Assembly: GCF_001076885.1 (NCBI RefSeq)
Contig: NZ_JVDT01000122.1
Location: 1 to 63,881, forward strand
Length of the DNA stretch: 63,881 nt
DNA from: Bacillus sp. 522_BSPC
GTDB taxonomy: Bacteria > Bacillota > Bacilli > Bacillales > Cytobacillaceae
Direction of reading: 5' to 3'
Below are positions 46,421 through 55,846 of the stretch, piece by piece. Numbering within the stretch: the first letter of the stretch is position 1; each line of letters opens with the position of its first letter. Both the position numbers and the translations under genes were made by a program. The notes beneath the pieces were generated by a model. It worked only from the letters and a program-made list of their open reading frames with translations, did not search any database and was not told the DNA's origin.

Positions 46421-47605
46421 TTAATAAGCTAAGCTGAATAATCCTTTAATATGTGATAAGTAACGAATATTACTTGCTTCTTTCATTAGGGAAGCAGGTA
46501 ATCCTTTTAATGGAGTGGAGCTTCCGCCTACGATTGCAACTCCATCTTTTCTACCAAGACTAGCAAGTGTACCAGAGTTAATTGGATCAAAAGTATCTAA
46601 TGCTCCGTTTTCCAGGTAAGCATATAGATTGTATCCGATTAATTCTCCCATTTGCCAAGCAATTTGCGCAGTTGGTGGTGCTGGACGACCATCTCCATCA
46701 GCAGGGAAGTATACAGCACTGTCACCAGCAACAAAGACATCAGGGTGTGAAGTAGACTGTAAGAATTCATTAACTGTTGCACGGCCACGGTTAACTTCTA
46801 ATCCAGAAACACCAACTAATGGGTTTCCTTGAACGCCGCCTGTCCATACAAATGTATTAGCAACGATTTGTTGACCATCTTTAAGATCAATAACATTGCC
46901 TGCTACATTTGTTACAGGAAGTCCAGTTAAGAATGTTACGCCACGCTTTTCCAAGCTTTTTGTCGCACGTTCGATTAAGTCTTCTGGTAAGACAGGAAGA
47001 ATTTTCGGACCTGCTTCTACTAATAGTAATTTAATATCTTGGAAATCAACACCGTATTTTTTTGTTAATCCTGGTAAGATATCAGCAAGTTCACCAACAA
47101 GTTCGACACCTGTTAGTCCGCCACCACCAATTAAAATAGTAGCATCTTCTTGTTTTCTTGTTTTCGCATATTCACGAATACGATCTTCAACATGGTTGTA
47201 AATTTTGTTTGCATCATCTGCAGATTTAAGAACCATGCTGTTTTCTTCTAATCCTGGGATACCGAAGTATGCAGTTACACTTCCTAAAGCAACAACTAAT
47301 GCATCATAAGTTAGTTTAGATCCATCACCTAAAGCAACTTCTTTTGTATCCACGTTGAAAGAATCAACGGAAGCAATTTTCAAATCAATGTCTTTCCCTT
47401 TAAATAATTTCTCTAGCGGCATAGCAACTGCTTTTTCAGAAACGTTTCCTGCTGCTAAACGGTGCAATTCCGTAATAATTTGATGTGTTGGATATTTATT
47501 AATTACAGTAACTGTAGCTTCTGCTTTACTGTAAAATTTACGAACATTTAAAGCTGCTAAAAGGCCGCCGTATCCAGCACCTAATATAACGATATGTTTT
47601 GACAT
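46421..47605 (-). CDS. ndh: Type II NADH dehydrogenase (NDH-2)
   Basis: A 394-residue membrane-associated flavoprotein that passes electrons from NADH to menaquinone without proton pumping. The FAD site is VILGAGYGG at the N-terminus, the NADH site is ILIGGGGLTGVELVGELAD near residue 160, and TFVWTGGVQGNPL with VFVAGDSAVYFP closes FAD. The C-terminus is amphipathic and would bind the membrane. The ATG at 47605 follows GGAGGATTTACT; an upstream extension in frame is not used. Together with yjlC (DUF1641) it matches the yjlC-ndh operon, known to be repressed by Rex. Confidence 0.95.
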   Translation of the reverse strand: MSKHIVILGAGYGGLLAALNVRKFYSKAEATVTVINKYPTHQIITELHRLAAGNVSEKAVAMPLEKLFKGKDIDLKIASVDSFNVDTKEVALGDGSKLTYDALVVALGSVTAYFGIPGLEENSMVLKSADDANKIYNHVEDRIREYAKTRKQEDATILIGGGGLTGVELVGELADILPGLTKKYGVDFQDIKLLLVEAGPKILPVLPEDLIERATKSLEKRGVTFLTGLPVTNVAGNVIDLKDGQQIVANTFVWTGGVQGNPLVGVSGLEVNRGRATVNEFLQSTSHPDVFVAGDSAVYFPADGDGRPAPPTAQIAWQMGELIGYNLYAYLENGALDTFDPINSGTLASLGRKDGVAIVGGSSTPLKGLPASLMKEASNIRYLSHIKGLFSLAY

Positions 47606-47726
47606 AGTAAATCCTCCGTCCTTATTACATTTAAAAGTATTGGCAGGCTTCCTTTTCTGCATTGTCCTTAAAGGAATTCCTTTTTATTAGACAAATAGCT
47701 TACTTTGGAAGACTCTACATGAAAGA

Positions 47727-48152
47727 TTATTTATTATTGCGCTCTGACATAATTTGAAGATAGCTCTGTAGAAAACGGAACATCTTTTGTGCTTGTGGAT
47801 CTTTTAACATTTTCATTAAACCAAAGATGCCAATTGTTTCATTGCTTTCTTCAGCACGATCTTTTGCTTCAATTGCTGCTGAAGCCATTCCTTTAACTGA
47901 ATGGATTACTGGTTCGAACATTTCAGTAGTCGCACCAACAATATCGCCCTTAAAAACTTCATCTTGTGATAATGATTGAACAACATCATATGATTTAGAT
48001 AATCCATTAACCATTTCCGTTAACTTAGGTAATTGCTCGATTAATGTTGTCAATGATTCTTGTACCTCAGGCTTTAACAACTGATCCAATAGGTCTTGAT
48101 TTGTAGCAGTCAGTTGTTTTTCAGCATTCGTTTGAGCAGTAGTTTCTGACAT
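47727..48152 (-). CDS. yjlC: DUF1641 protein YjlC, ndh partner
   Basis: A 141-residue helical protein of the DUF1641 family (LLDQLLKPEVQESLTTLIEQ, ending FLQSYLQIMSERNN). It has no membrane segment. In Bacilli it is co-transcribed with ndh, and homologues lie next to formate dehydrogenase genes; a structural or assembly role is likely but unproven. The ATG at 48152 follows AAAGGAGAATCAGTT. The Rex-box candidate lies 54 bases upstream. Confidence 0.9.
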   Translation of the reverse strand: MSETTAQTNAEKQLTATNQDLLDQLLKPEVQESLTTLIEQLPKLTEMVNGLSKSYDVVQSLSQDEVFKGDIVGATTEMFEPVIHSVKGMASAAIEAKDRAEESNETIGIFGLMKMLKDPQAQKMFRFLQSYLQIMSERNNK

Positions 48153-48205
48153 AACTGATTCTCCTTTACTATAAGCTTTTCGCTTAAATGTTATTAACAA
48201 ATTTC

Positions 48206-48223
48206 TTGTGATTGACTGCACAA
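48206..48223. promoter_or_regulatory. Rex operator candidate upstream of yjlC-ndh
   Basis: TTGTG (48206-48210) and CACAA (48219-48223) form an 18-base palindrome with the exact Rex outer half-sites; the central eight bases deviate from the AT-rich consensus. Rex represses yjlC-ndh in B. subtilis when NADH is low. Confidence 0.6.
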
Positions 48224-48723
48224 AAATTTGCAAAAGATATTTTTACCAACTCTAGTTAAAATGATTGAAGGTATGTACAAAATAAAATCCTGGTTAAAGT
48301 CCTCTTTAAAACCTTAGAAGAGGATGTGTACAACCTCTCCATCATTAAACTCCTTTAATATAATACCACTTTTTGAACAAAAATAAATGTAAGTTTGACA
48401 AAAAAATAGAGTTTTTTTGAATAAAAGTGAAGTTTATCACCTATAAAGTGATTGTCGCCACAAAAACAACAAATAAAATATTTACTCGAAATATTCTCAG
48501 TTTTTATATTTCCTAAACTATTATGTGAGAAAACGGATGAAATATTCATTCCTTCCTTATATATATTCTTCAGAAAAACCAAAAACCCCTGTAAGTGTTT
48601 ACATTTTACCTTCTTAAAAGAATGTATGAGCAAAATTTATCCGTAGTTTATACTATGCCCATACATCTCTCTTTTATTTAGGCTAGGCTACTAGCATTAC
48701 TAAAGAATTTATTTTAACAGCAT
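48224..48723. other. Intergenic between the KinB-like gene and yjlC
   Basis: About 500 bp of AT-rich sequence with no gene that I can support. A 92-codon minus frame at 48355-48633 exists but has no family features and no well-spaced ribosome binding site. Confidence 0.4.
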
Positions 48724-49970
48724 TTATTTACTAACAATCGGCAAATAAATAGAAAAAGTTGTTCCTTTGTTAACTTTACTTTTAATCTTGATTTTGCCGT
48801 TTAGGTGATGAACAATATTAAAGCAAACCGTTGTACCGATACCTGTTCCTTGTGTTTTTGTGGAGTAAAAAGGAGTTCCTAATCTGTTCAGTTCATCTTC
48901 AGACATTCCTTTTCCATTATCCATAATATTAATCTTTATATATTTTTCTTTTATTTGTTCGGATATAACCACTTCCCCCTTGCTCTCTATTGCTTCAATA
49001 GCATTCTTGATCATATTTATAAACAATTGCAGAATTTCATCTTGCCCAGCATTAATGAACAAGGGGTATGAACGTGATTAATAATTTTTACGTTATTTAA
49101 TAGTGCATAGGGGTTGATTATCTCTTCTACTTTTTTTAGAAAAACAGCTAAATCAATCTGTTCTTTAACCCCTTCATTTGGCCGAGCAAGTGATAAATAA
49201 TCATTTATAATTTTTTCAGCCCTGACTAATTCTGATCCCATAAGTGAAAGCATCTCTTGTTGTTTTTCTGTGATATTGGAGGATTCTTTCAATAAATGAG
49301 TGTATCCTTTAACAACCGTTAAAGGATTTCGTATTTCATGTGCAACAGAAGCGGCCATTTCGCCAATTAATCTTATCCGCTCTGTTTGCTGTTTTTGCTC
49401 CTTCTGCCTTTCTTGATAAGAGAGTGACTCTATTAGATAAATAGAGATAATAAAAGTAACGAGATGAGCTAAATATAAATAAACAATAAATGTTAAGGTT
49501 ATTTTATTTGTGAAAAATGAAGTAGCGATTAAATCAATGCTTATAGGAAATAACGATGTAATACAAGCTATCATTATTTTTTTTATGAAAGATTGGGTCT
49601 GTTTGTATCTTTTGATGGCATAATACAAAATGGGTAGTGATAACAGTACGATAATCATTGTCACTAATAATCCTGCATTAACGCCAATCATATATCTGTA
49701 AATCCCCATCACAACAGTTGTCAATAAACCTGCTGGAAACCCTCCATAGAAAAAAGCTATCAACCAAGGAATTGTCCTTAAATCATAAATATGCCCAGGT
49801 GCTATTTCTAAAGGAAATGTCATGGATAAAATTAATATGGCTGAACAATAAATAAAGGTGAATACTGTTTTATTTTTAATTTTCATTTTATGAAAATAAT
49901 AATAATAAATAAAAATTGGCACAACATTTAATAATAGAACGAATAAGTAATTGTCGAATCTGATCATCAT
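48724..49970 (-). pseudogene. KinB-like sporulation kinase, frameshifted
   Basis: A membrane histidine kinase split into two frames. The upstream part (49017-49970) has five or six membrane helices of the 5TM-LYT type and HisKA with His211 in VAHEIRNP. The downstream part (48724-49062) carries the ATPase domain: N box MIKNAIEAIE, G1 DNGKGMS and G2 GTGIGTTV. The frames join smoothly (HVHTP/LFINAGQDE) if one base is added at a run of four G on the plus strand (49063-49066). The joined length, about 424 residues, matches KinB, which phosphorylates Spo0F. The cause may be a real mutation or a homopolymer read error. Confidence 0.85.
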
Positions 49971-50032
49971 TTCTCCCCATTTACGAAAAAATTCTCACCT
50001 CATCTAAGTTACCATCATTTCACAATTATTTC

Positions 50033-50275
50033 TATTATGAAGGCAATTTTCGCAAAGTTTGTTTCTATCGCCCGCAGCCGGAATACACTTCGCTTTCCGT
50101 GGGGCTCGCGCTGAGCCGCTTCACAGCTCACGCTCCTGCAGGGTCTAAGGACTCGCGCTAATCCCACAGGAGTCTACGTGTATTCCGGCTGCTATTTGCT
50201 TCCAACTAATTCTTTTTTCCTATTGAAAAAAACAACAATCTCTTAGAAAACAGCCATTATGAATGTAATTTTTCC
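50033..50275 (+). repeat. Intact GC-rich intergenic repeat with terminal inverted repeats
   Basis: GCAGCCGGAATACAC (50074-50088) and GTGTATTCCGGCTGC (50178-50192) are perfect 15-base inverted ends of a 119-bp GC-rich core with internal pairing. The tail at 50203-50254 also occurs at 1028-1082. The core is bracketed by similar 20-base stretches (ATTATGAAGGCAATTTT and ATTATGAATGTAATTTT), which may be an imperfect target duplication. It is non-coding and resembles a repeat widely seen between genes in Bacillaceae genomes. Confidence 0.75.
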
Positions 50276-50388
50276 TATTTTAAGTAAAGCAAATAATTGC
50301 TGTAAAAGCTGACATACTAATAGTGGTTACTTTGTAAGGCAATCTTTTTTATGTAATCCCTTCATCATTACTGAAAGAGGAGAAAGAC

Positions 50389-51744
50389 ATGACGAAAAAA
50401 CAAAACAATTCAAATTCATCTAAATCTGAAAATCTAAAATGGTGGCAGCTATCCTTAATTGGTGTAGGTTGTACGATAGGAACTGGCTATTTTCTAGGGT
50501 CTAGTCTTGGCATTAAAGAAACGGGTCCTTCCATCGTTTTCACCTTTATCTTAGCTGCTATTGGTACATACATTGTTTTTAATCAATTAGCTAAAATGAC
50601 TGCTGAAGACCCCCAAGAAGGATCTTTCTGTTATTATGCAAACAAAGCATTTGGTCCATGGGCTGGCTTTAGTTGTGGATGGAATTATTGGTTCTCTAAT
50701 ATCCTCATCATGGGCAGCCAATTAACAGCACTTTCGCTTTTATCACAGTTTTGGTTTCCCAAAGTTCCATTATGGGTATTCGCGTGTATTTATGCTGTTC
50801 TATCATTATTTGTTGTCTTTCTAGGAACGAAAGGCTTTGATCGCGTTGAAAATTATTTAGCTATTATCAAAACAGCAGCGATTATTATGTTTATTGGATT
50901 AGCAGCAGCTGCTGTATTTGGCTGGATACATGGAGGCAATAGTGATATTTCTATTCCTCATTCCATGAATGAACTATTCCCAAAAGGCTACAAAGGGTTC
51001 TGGATTTCTTTATTATTTGCATTTTATGCATATGGAGGAATAGAAGTAATCGGGTTAATGGCTATGCAGTTAAAAGATAAAAAAGATGCACCGAAAGCTG
51101 GGACAAATATGCTAATCATTCTTGTGATCATATACGTACTTTCTCTAGGGCTGGCGTCGATTTTAGCGCCACTCGATCAGTTTTCCGAAAAAGAGAGTCC
51201 ATTTGTAACCGCCTTATCAGATTATCATTTGAACTTTTTTCCACATGTCTTTAATGGAGCTATTATCGTTGCAGGATTTTCCACTATGACTGCTTCTTTA
51301 TTTGGAGTAACTAGCTTGTTAGTTACGTTAGCAAATGATGGGGATGCACCAAAGATCTTTACAAAAAAATTAAAGAAATTTAACCAGCTACCTCTTCCTT
51401 CCTTTATTCTTGGAGGAATTGGGCTCTTTGCTTCTGTTATTGCCGCCCTTTTATTACCAGGGAAGATATTCGAATACATTACAACGGCAGCTGGGATTCT
51501 TTTATTATACAATTGGGCTTTCATTCTGTTTTCTTCCTTTAAAGTACTGAAAGGAAAACTTTGGGATAAAATAAAATCTTCATTTGGTATTTTACTTATT
51601 GTCTCTGCTGTTGCAGGAACCATTATTGAAAAGCAAGTTCGAATCGGCTTCTTTGTTAGCTTAGCATTTGTTGTGATTATTGCAGCAGCTACATTTTTCA
51701 TGCGACATAAATTGGGGAAAAACAAGGCAGGCTGTGCAGAATAA
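50389..51744 (+). CDS. APC-family amino-acid permease
   Basis: A 451-residue transporter with about twelve membrane helices. The family opener LSLIGVGCTIGTGYFLGSSL and the segment AFYAYGGIEVIGLMAMQLKD are typical of the GABA/aromatic amino-acid permease branch of the amino acid-polyamine-organocation family. Substrate is uncertain; it is proton-coupled in relatives. GAAAGAGGAGAAAGAC precedes the ATG. Monocistronic, with no clear catabolic partner nearby; it differs from KimA, another APC protein in this window, in lacking a large cytoplasmic domain. Confidence 0.88.
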   Translation: MTKKQNNSNSSKSENLKWWQLSLIGVGCTIGTGYFLGSSLGIKETGPSIVFTFILAAIGTYIVFNQLAKMTAEDPQEGSFCYYANKAFGPWAGFSCGWNYWFSNILIMGSQLTALSLLSQFWFPKVPLWVFACIYAVLSLFVVFLGTKGFDRVENYLAIIKTAAIIMFIGLAAAAVFGWIHGGNSDISIPHSMNELFPKGYKGFWISLLFAFYAYGGIEVIGLMAMQLKDKKDAPKAGTNMLIILVIIYVLSLGLASILAPLDQFSEKESPFVTALSDYHLNFFPHVFNGAIIVAGFSTMTASLFGVTSLLVTLANDGDAPKIFTKKLKKFNQLPLPSFILGGIGLFASVIAALLLPGKIFEYITTAAGILLLYNWAFILFSSFKVLKGKLWDKIKSSFGILLIVSAVAGTIIEKQVRIGFFVSLAFVVIIAAATFFMRHKLGKNKAGCAE

Positions 51745-51794
51745 GTCAAATGTTATTCCCCACTTTACCAATAAACTTTAGAAAATAGCAAAAA

Positions 51795-51826
51795 GGAAAA
51801 GTCATCATTTTAACTGTGACTTTTCC
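51795..51826 (-). terminator. Terminator of the TetR-family gene
   Basis: On the minus strand GGAAAAGTCACA pairs with TGACTTTTCC and is followed by TTTTTGC. Confidence 0.65.
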
Positions 51827-51839
51827 CTATTGACAGTTA

Positions 51840-52745
51840 TTAATTCTGTTTAGAATATATTTTTTCCATGCTTTCTATAAGTGTTAGAACCATTTTAGCA
51901 TATGGTGAATCTTTTACTTCTTGCATCAAAGACATCAATGTACTTTCGATAATAAAATATCTTGGGTGTTTGATCTCTATCTCTTCTTCAACGAATGTTA
52001 ATAATTGTTCTATTTTTTCATGATTAGTTAGCCTATCATTATCTTTTTTTACATTCGCTTTTAACGTATAAAGCATACAATAAATTTCCTTTTTCCCCAA
52101 ATCTTCATTGTTTATAGTTTGAACTGCAAGCCAATTATAAAGCATATCTGGATTTAAAAGTACTTCCTTTGTATTAGATAAATGGTTAACCATATCAAGA
52201 ACTCTATTCACACAATACTGAACAATTTCATGAACATTTGTGTTATCTTGATAGACTAAAGTATGCATATAAATAGTAGAATGAATCATACCCATTAACA
52301 TGATAGAGCAATCCAATAAATAGGTTTTGTTTTTTGAGCCACAAATATCTACTAATCGATTATACACCCAGTTTAACTCATGTACTCTTCTATTTTTTAT
52401 ATAGTTTTTTAATTCTTCATCATTCGTAAAAAGAATTTCTTCAAATAAAGAAATAATTTTATATTGGTTATTTGTCTTAATTAACATTTCAATTTGCTTA
52501 ATAAAAAGAGTACTATCTGCTTTATCTTGACCAATTAATAATTGCTTCCTTTGCCATTCTAATTCCGTATAGATATTCTTAAAAATAGAAATCAACAATT
52601 CATTTTTACTCGAAAAGTAATTATAAAACGTACCTTTAGAAATATTACTTGCAGCTAATATGTCTTGAATAGACGTTTGTTGAAATCCATTTTCAATAAA
52701 TAATTCATGGGCTTGCTGCATTACATGCTGTTTACGTTTGTTCAT
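51840..52745 (-). CDS. TetR/AcrR-family regulator of the adjacent efflux pump
   Basis: A 301-residue regulator, longer than the usual 190-210 residues. The helix-turn-helix (QTSIQDILAASNISKGTFYNYF) sits at residues 22-45; the large C-terminal domain, with an extra helical part after residue 200, would bind the inducing ligand. It is divergent from the DHA2 drug-efflux gene, the typical arrangement for a local repressor (compare LmrA-LmrB). Copies of ACTACNGGT flank its own start and the lmrB-like promoter. Ligand unknown. Confidence 0.9.
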   Translation of the reverse strand: MNKRKQHVMQQAHELFIENGFQQTSIQDILAASNISKGTFYNYFSSKNELLISIFKNIYTELEWQRKQLLIGQDKADSTLFIKQIEMLIKTNNQYKIISLFEEILFTNDEELKNYIKNRRVHELNWVYNRLVDICGSKNKTYLLDCSIMLMGMIHSTIYMHTLVYQDNTNVHEIVQYCVNRVLDMVNHLSNTKEVLLNPDMLYNWLAVQTINNEDLGKKEIYCMLYTLKANVKKDNDRLTNHEKIEQLLTFVEEEIEIKHPRYFIIESTLMSLMQEVKDSPYAKMVLTLIESMEKIYSKQN

Positions 52746-52770
52746 TTCATCACCTTTAGAAGAAAATTAG

Positions 52771-52779
52771 ACTACTGGT
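52771..52779 (+). promoter_or_regulatory. Operator candidate, TetR-side copy
   Basis: ACTACTGGT lies 26 bases before the TetR start. The same motif recurs in the efflux promoter spacer at 52944-52952. Confidence 0.35.
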
Positions 52780-52930
52780 TCAAATTATATACTAGGTTAT
52801 TCACAAAGAAATTACAATCATTCCACAAGAATATTAGCAGATAAACCCCAGTGTTATAAGGAGTTCATCTGAAAAATCTTGCGTTCATTTCAACCAAACT
52901 TTTTTTACTTAGGGATTCTAAACATTTTTA

Positions 52931-52959
52931 TTGCAATATTTATACTACAGGTATATTAT
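52931..52959 (+). promoter_or_regulatory. Promoter of the DHA2 efflux gene with embedded operator motif
   Basis: TTGCAA (52931-52936) and TATTAT (52954-52959) are 17 bases apart. The spacer contains ACTACAGGT (52944-52952), so a repressor there would block polymerase. Confidence 0.55.
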
Positions 52960-53022
52960 TATTTAAGCTTAGTTTCAATAAGGATATTAAGAACATATAG
53001 GTCATGAGGAGGAATTGTTTTA

Positions 53023-54555
53023 ATGAACATAAATGCAACAACGAATGAAAAAAAACCGCCATATGGCATAATTGTTATTTTAATGGCTGGTGCCTTTGTC
53101 GCATTTCTAAATTCAACACTGTTAAATATTGCTTTACCATCTATAAGCGCGGACTTCGAAATTGATCCATCTATTGGACAATGGCTTATTACTGGCTATA
53201 TGCTGGTTAATGGAGTTATGATTCCAACATCCGCTTTCTTAATTCAAAAATATTCAACAAGAAGATTATTTATCACAGCAATGTCTCTTTTTGCTTTTGG
53301 TACTATAATGGCTGGAATGGCTCATTCCTTCCCAATATTGTTACTTTCACGTATGATACAGGCTTCTGGGTCGTCCATTATGCTACCTGTATTAATGAAC
53401 TTCTTGTTAACCAGTTTTCCAGTTGAAAAACGTGGGAGTGCAATGGGTGTTTTTGGACTTATTATGACTTTCGCTCCAGCAATTGGTCCGACCTTATCAG
53501 GATATATTGTCGAACATTATGAATGGAGAATGTTATTCTATGTTGTTTCGCCAATTGCCATCATTGTTTTAATTTTAGCGATTTTTAAAATTAAGGATAA
53601 GAAGGAAAAAGTGGATATTCACATCGATCGCTTATCTGTCGTTTTATCGAGCCTAGGATTCGGTGGTTTATTATACGGATTTAGTTCTGCAGGTACAAAA
53701 GGATGGACTAATATTCATGTTTATGGCACTTTAATTGTGGGTGCAATAGCTCTTATTTTCTTTGTTCTTCGTCAATTAAAAATGACTACTCCAATGCTTG
53801 AATTCCGAATCTTTAAGTACCCGTTATTCTCGCTTTCAGCAGTTATTACCATTGTAATTAACATTGCACTATTCTCTGCGATGCTACTGATGCCAATGTA
53901 TATTCAAACAGTTAGAGGAATTTCCCCATTCCACTCTGGATTGTTATTATTACCAGGTGCGATTATTATGGGAATTATGTCTCCTATTAATGGAAGACTT
54001 TTTGACAAATATGGAGCAAGAACACTAGCTTTAATTGGATTAACATTGACTGCAATCACAACCTATATGTTTAGTCAATTATCCATGACAACTACAACAA
54101 CTACACTAGTACTAATTTATTCCGTACGTATGCTTGGTATGTCCATGGTTATGATGCCGATTATGACAAATGGTTTAAATGAATTGCCACAAAGAATGAA
54201 TCCGCATGGAACAGCATTAAATAACACATTGTCCCAAGTGTCAGGAGCAATTGGCTCTGCAGTTATGATTACCATCATGTCTCAACGTACAGCAACACAT
54301 GGGGAAGAATTGGCAGCTCAAGCAATGAAAGAGATGAGTAATTCAACTACTCAACCAACTCCAGAAGCACTTGCTACTATGCAAGAACAGCTCGGAATGC
54401 AGGCAATGCTTGAAGGAATTAATGATACCTTCTTAATATCTGTTGGAGTTGTATTAGTCGCACTTATACTTTCCTTTTTCGTAAAACGTGCGGTTCCACC
54501 AAAAGAAACAGAAGAACAAACTAGTCCAACGAAAATGAATGAGGCAGTTGAATAA
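53023..54555 (+). CDS. DHA2-family multidrug efflux transporter (LmrB/EmrB type)
   Basis: A 510-residue MFS protein with fourteen membrane helices. The N-terminal LNSTLLNIALPSISADF and motif C (GVFGLIMTFAPAIGPTLSG) mark drug/proton antiporters of the DHA2 group; LmrB of B. subtilis is the nearest named relative I recognise. It would export lipophilic drugs or lincosamides using the proton gradient. AGGAGGAATTGTTTTA precedes the ATG. It is expressed from its own promoter and regulated by the divergent TetR protein. A perfect terminator follows. Confidence 0.92.
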   Translation: MNINATTNEKKPPYGIIVILMAGAFVAFLNSTLLNIALPSISADFEIDPSIGQWLITGYMLVNGVMIPTSAFLIQKYSTRRLFITAMSLFAFGTIMAGMAHSFPILLLSRMIQASGSSIMLPVLMNFLLTSFPVEKRGSAMGVFGLIMTFAPAIGPTLSGYIVEHYEWRMLFYVVSPIAIIVLILAIFKIKDKKEKVDIHIDRLSVVLSSLGFGGLLYGFSSAGTKGWTNIHVYGTLIVGAIALIFFVLRQLKMTTPMLEFRIFKYPLFSLSAVITIVINIALFSAMLLMPMYIQTVRGISPFHSGLLLLPGAIIMGIMSPINGRLFDKYGARTLALIGLTLTAITTYMFSQLSMTTTTTTLVLIYSVRMLGMSMVMMPIMTNGLNELPQRMNPHGTALNNTLSQVSGAIGSAVMITIMSQRTATHGEELAAQAMKEMSNSTTQPTPEALATMQEQLGMQAMLEGINDTFLISVGVVLVALILSFFVKRAVPPKETEEQTSPTKMNEAVE

Positions 54556-54564
54556 AAATAAATT

Positions 54565-54594
54565 AAAAGTCAGCGACAATCGCTGACTTTTTTA
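54565..54594. terminator. Bidirectional terminator
   Basis: AAAAGTCAGCGA pairs with TCGCTGACTTTT with a CAA loop. It serves the efflux gene and the convergent bdhA. Confidence 0.88.
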
Positions 54595-54606
54595 TAAATT
54601 ATTTAC

Positions 54607-55647
54607 TCATTCTGCACTTACTAAAATCTTCACTTGATTTTTTTCTGATAGCAATGATTTAAAGCCTTCTTCTACTACATCGTCCAATTTAATTTTTTTG
54701 GTTACCAATTTATCTGCAGAAAAATAGCCTTTTCTCATTAAGTTCAACACACTTGGAAATACATCTCGATAACCAATAATCCCCTTAATAGTACGTTCCT
54801 TGATAACGATATCATTTGGGAGAATTTCCGCGCCTTTTTCCCATATACTTACAATAACAGTTTCTCCTGCAATAGTCGTAGATTGAATAGCCTGTTTTAG
54901 AACTACTGGTACCCCAGTAACTTCAAAAGATACATCTACCCCACCATTTGTCCGGTGAATAAGTTCAGCTACAACATCTTCATATTCAGCTGGATTAACA
55001 ACAATTGCTCCTAATTCTTCCGCTTTTGCCTGGCGTTCAGGAGAAAGCTCTATTGCATAAATATCTGTTGCTCCTGCCGCTTTCAAAGCCTCAATTACTA
55101 GTAACCCAATTGGACCACATCCGAAAACTGCAGCAGTATCCCCTGCTTGAACTTTACTAGATCGTACAGCATATAAAGCTACAGCAGAAGGCTCTACTAA
55201 TGCCCCTTGTTCATAGGATAATTCATCAGGCAATTTATGCAGTAATTCTGTTTCCACAGAGACATATTCGGAGAAACCGCCTCCTCCGCCCGCTAATCCT
55301 AAGAATCCCATATTTTCATCTAAATTATAGGCTCCTTGATGACCATGTGTAGCAAAAATCGGTTCAACAACCACTCGATCGCCTACTTGATAATCAGTCA
55401 CTCCTTCTCCTATTTCAACAATTTCCCCTGAGAATTCATGTCCCAATGTAATTGGTGCTACTTCATTTGTTAAAGGATGTGGCTGATCCACAGGTATAAA
55501 AATAGGACCTCCTAAGTATTCATGTAAATCACTTCCACAAATTCCACACCATTTTACTTTTAGTTTTACTTTGCCTGGTTCTACTTGAGGTTCCTTAATA
55601 TTTTCTAGTCGAATATCTTTTTGGTCATGCCATCTTAATGCTTTCAC
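54607..55647 (-). CDS. bdhA: (R,R)-2,3-butanediol / acetoin dehydrogenase
   Basis: A 346-residue medium-chain alcohol dehydrogenase. Catalytic zinc ligands are Cys37 and His70 (with Glu71); the NAD fold has AVFGCGPIGLLV. The usual four-cysteine structural zinc loop is replaced by ATHGHQGAYNLDENMGF, as in B. subtilis BdhA (YdjL), and the following AGGGGGFSEYVS is also BdhA-like. It interconverts acetoin and 2,3-butanediol in fermentation. It is divergent from a LysR-type regulator, and ends at the shared terminator. Confidence 0.94.
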   Translation of the reverse strand: MKALRWHDQKDIRLENIKEPQVEPGKVKLKVKWCGICGSDLHEYLGGPIFIPVDQPHPLTNEVAPITLGHEFSGEIVEIGEGVTDYQVGDRVVVEPIFATHGHQGAYNLDENMGFLGLAGGGGGFSEYVSVETELLHKLPDELSYEQGALVEPSAVALYAVRSSKVQAGDTAAVFGCGPIGLLVIEALKAAGATDIYAIELSPERQAKAEELGAIVVNPAEYEDVVAELIHRTNGGVDVSFEVTGVPVVLKQAIQSTTIAGETVIVSIWEKGAEILPNDIVIKERTIKGIIGYRDVFPSVLNLMRKGYFSADKLVTKKIKLDDVVEEGFKSLLSEKNQVKILVSAE

Positions 55648-55792
55648 GAGTAAAACATCCCCTGACTTAAATAGTTTTACAGCTAAACTGCTAAATTTCC
55701 ATTGCTATTTGTTATTTAAGGCCTTAAAAACGTAAGTTTTAGAAACAAATTAATTATAGTACTTATGTTATTAATATGAAATTATATTATAA

Positions 55793-55806
55793 TTAACTAT
55801 AGTTAA
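55793..55806. promoter_or_regulatory. LysR-type operator candidate
   Basis: TTAACTATAGTTAA is a perfect 14-base palindrome 41 bases before the LysR start, in the divergent bdhA/lysR region, followed by a further TTAAC...TTAACT repeat. It fits an autoregulatory LysR site. Confidence 0.4.
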
Positions 55807-55846
55807 CTTTTACTTAACTAAAACTATTTTTAGAAAGGGTCAACCT

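Noticed and set aside
48355-48633. 92-codon minus-strand frame between the kinase remnant and yjlC
   Set aside because: No recognisable family, atypical composition (many Phe, Cys and Lys) and the candidate ribosome binding site is too close to the internal ATG.
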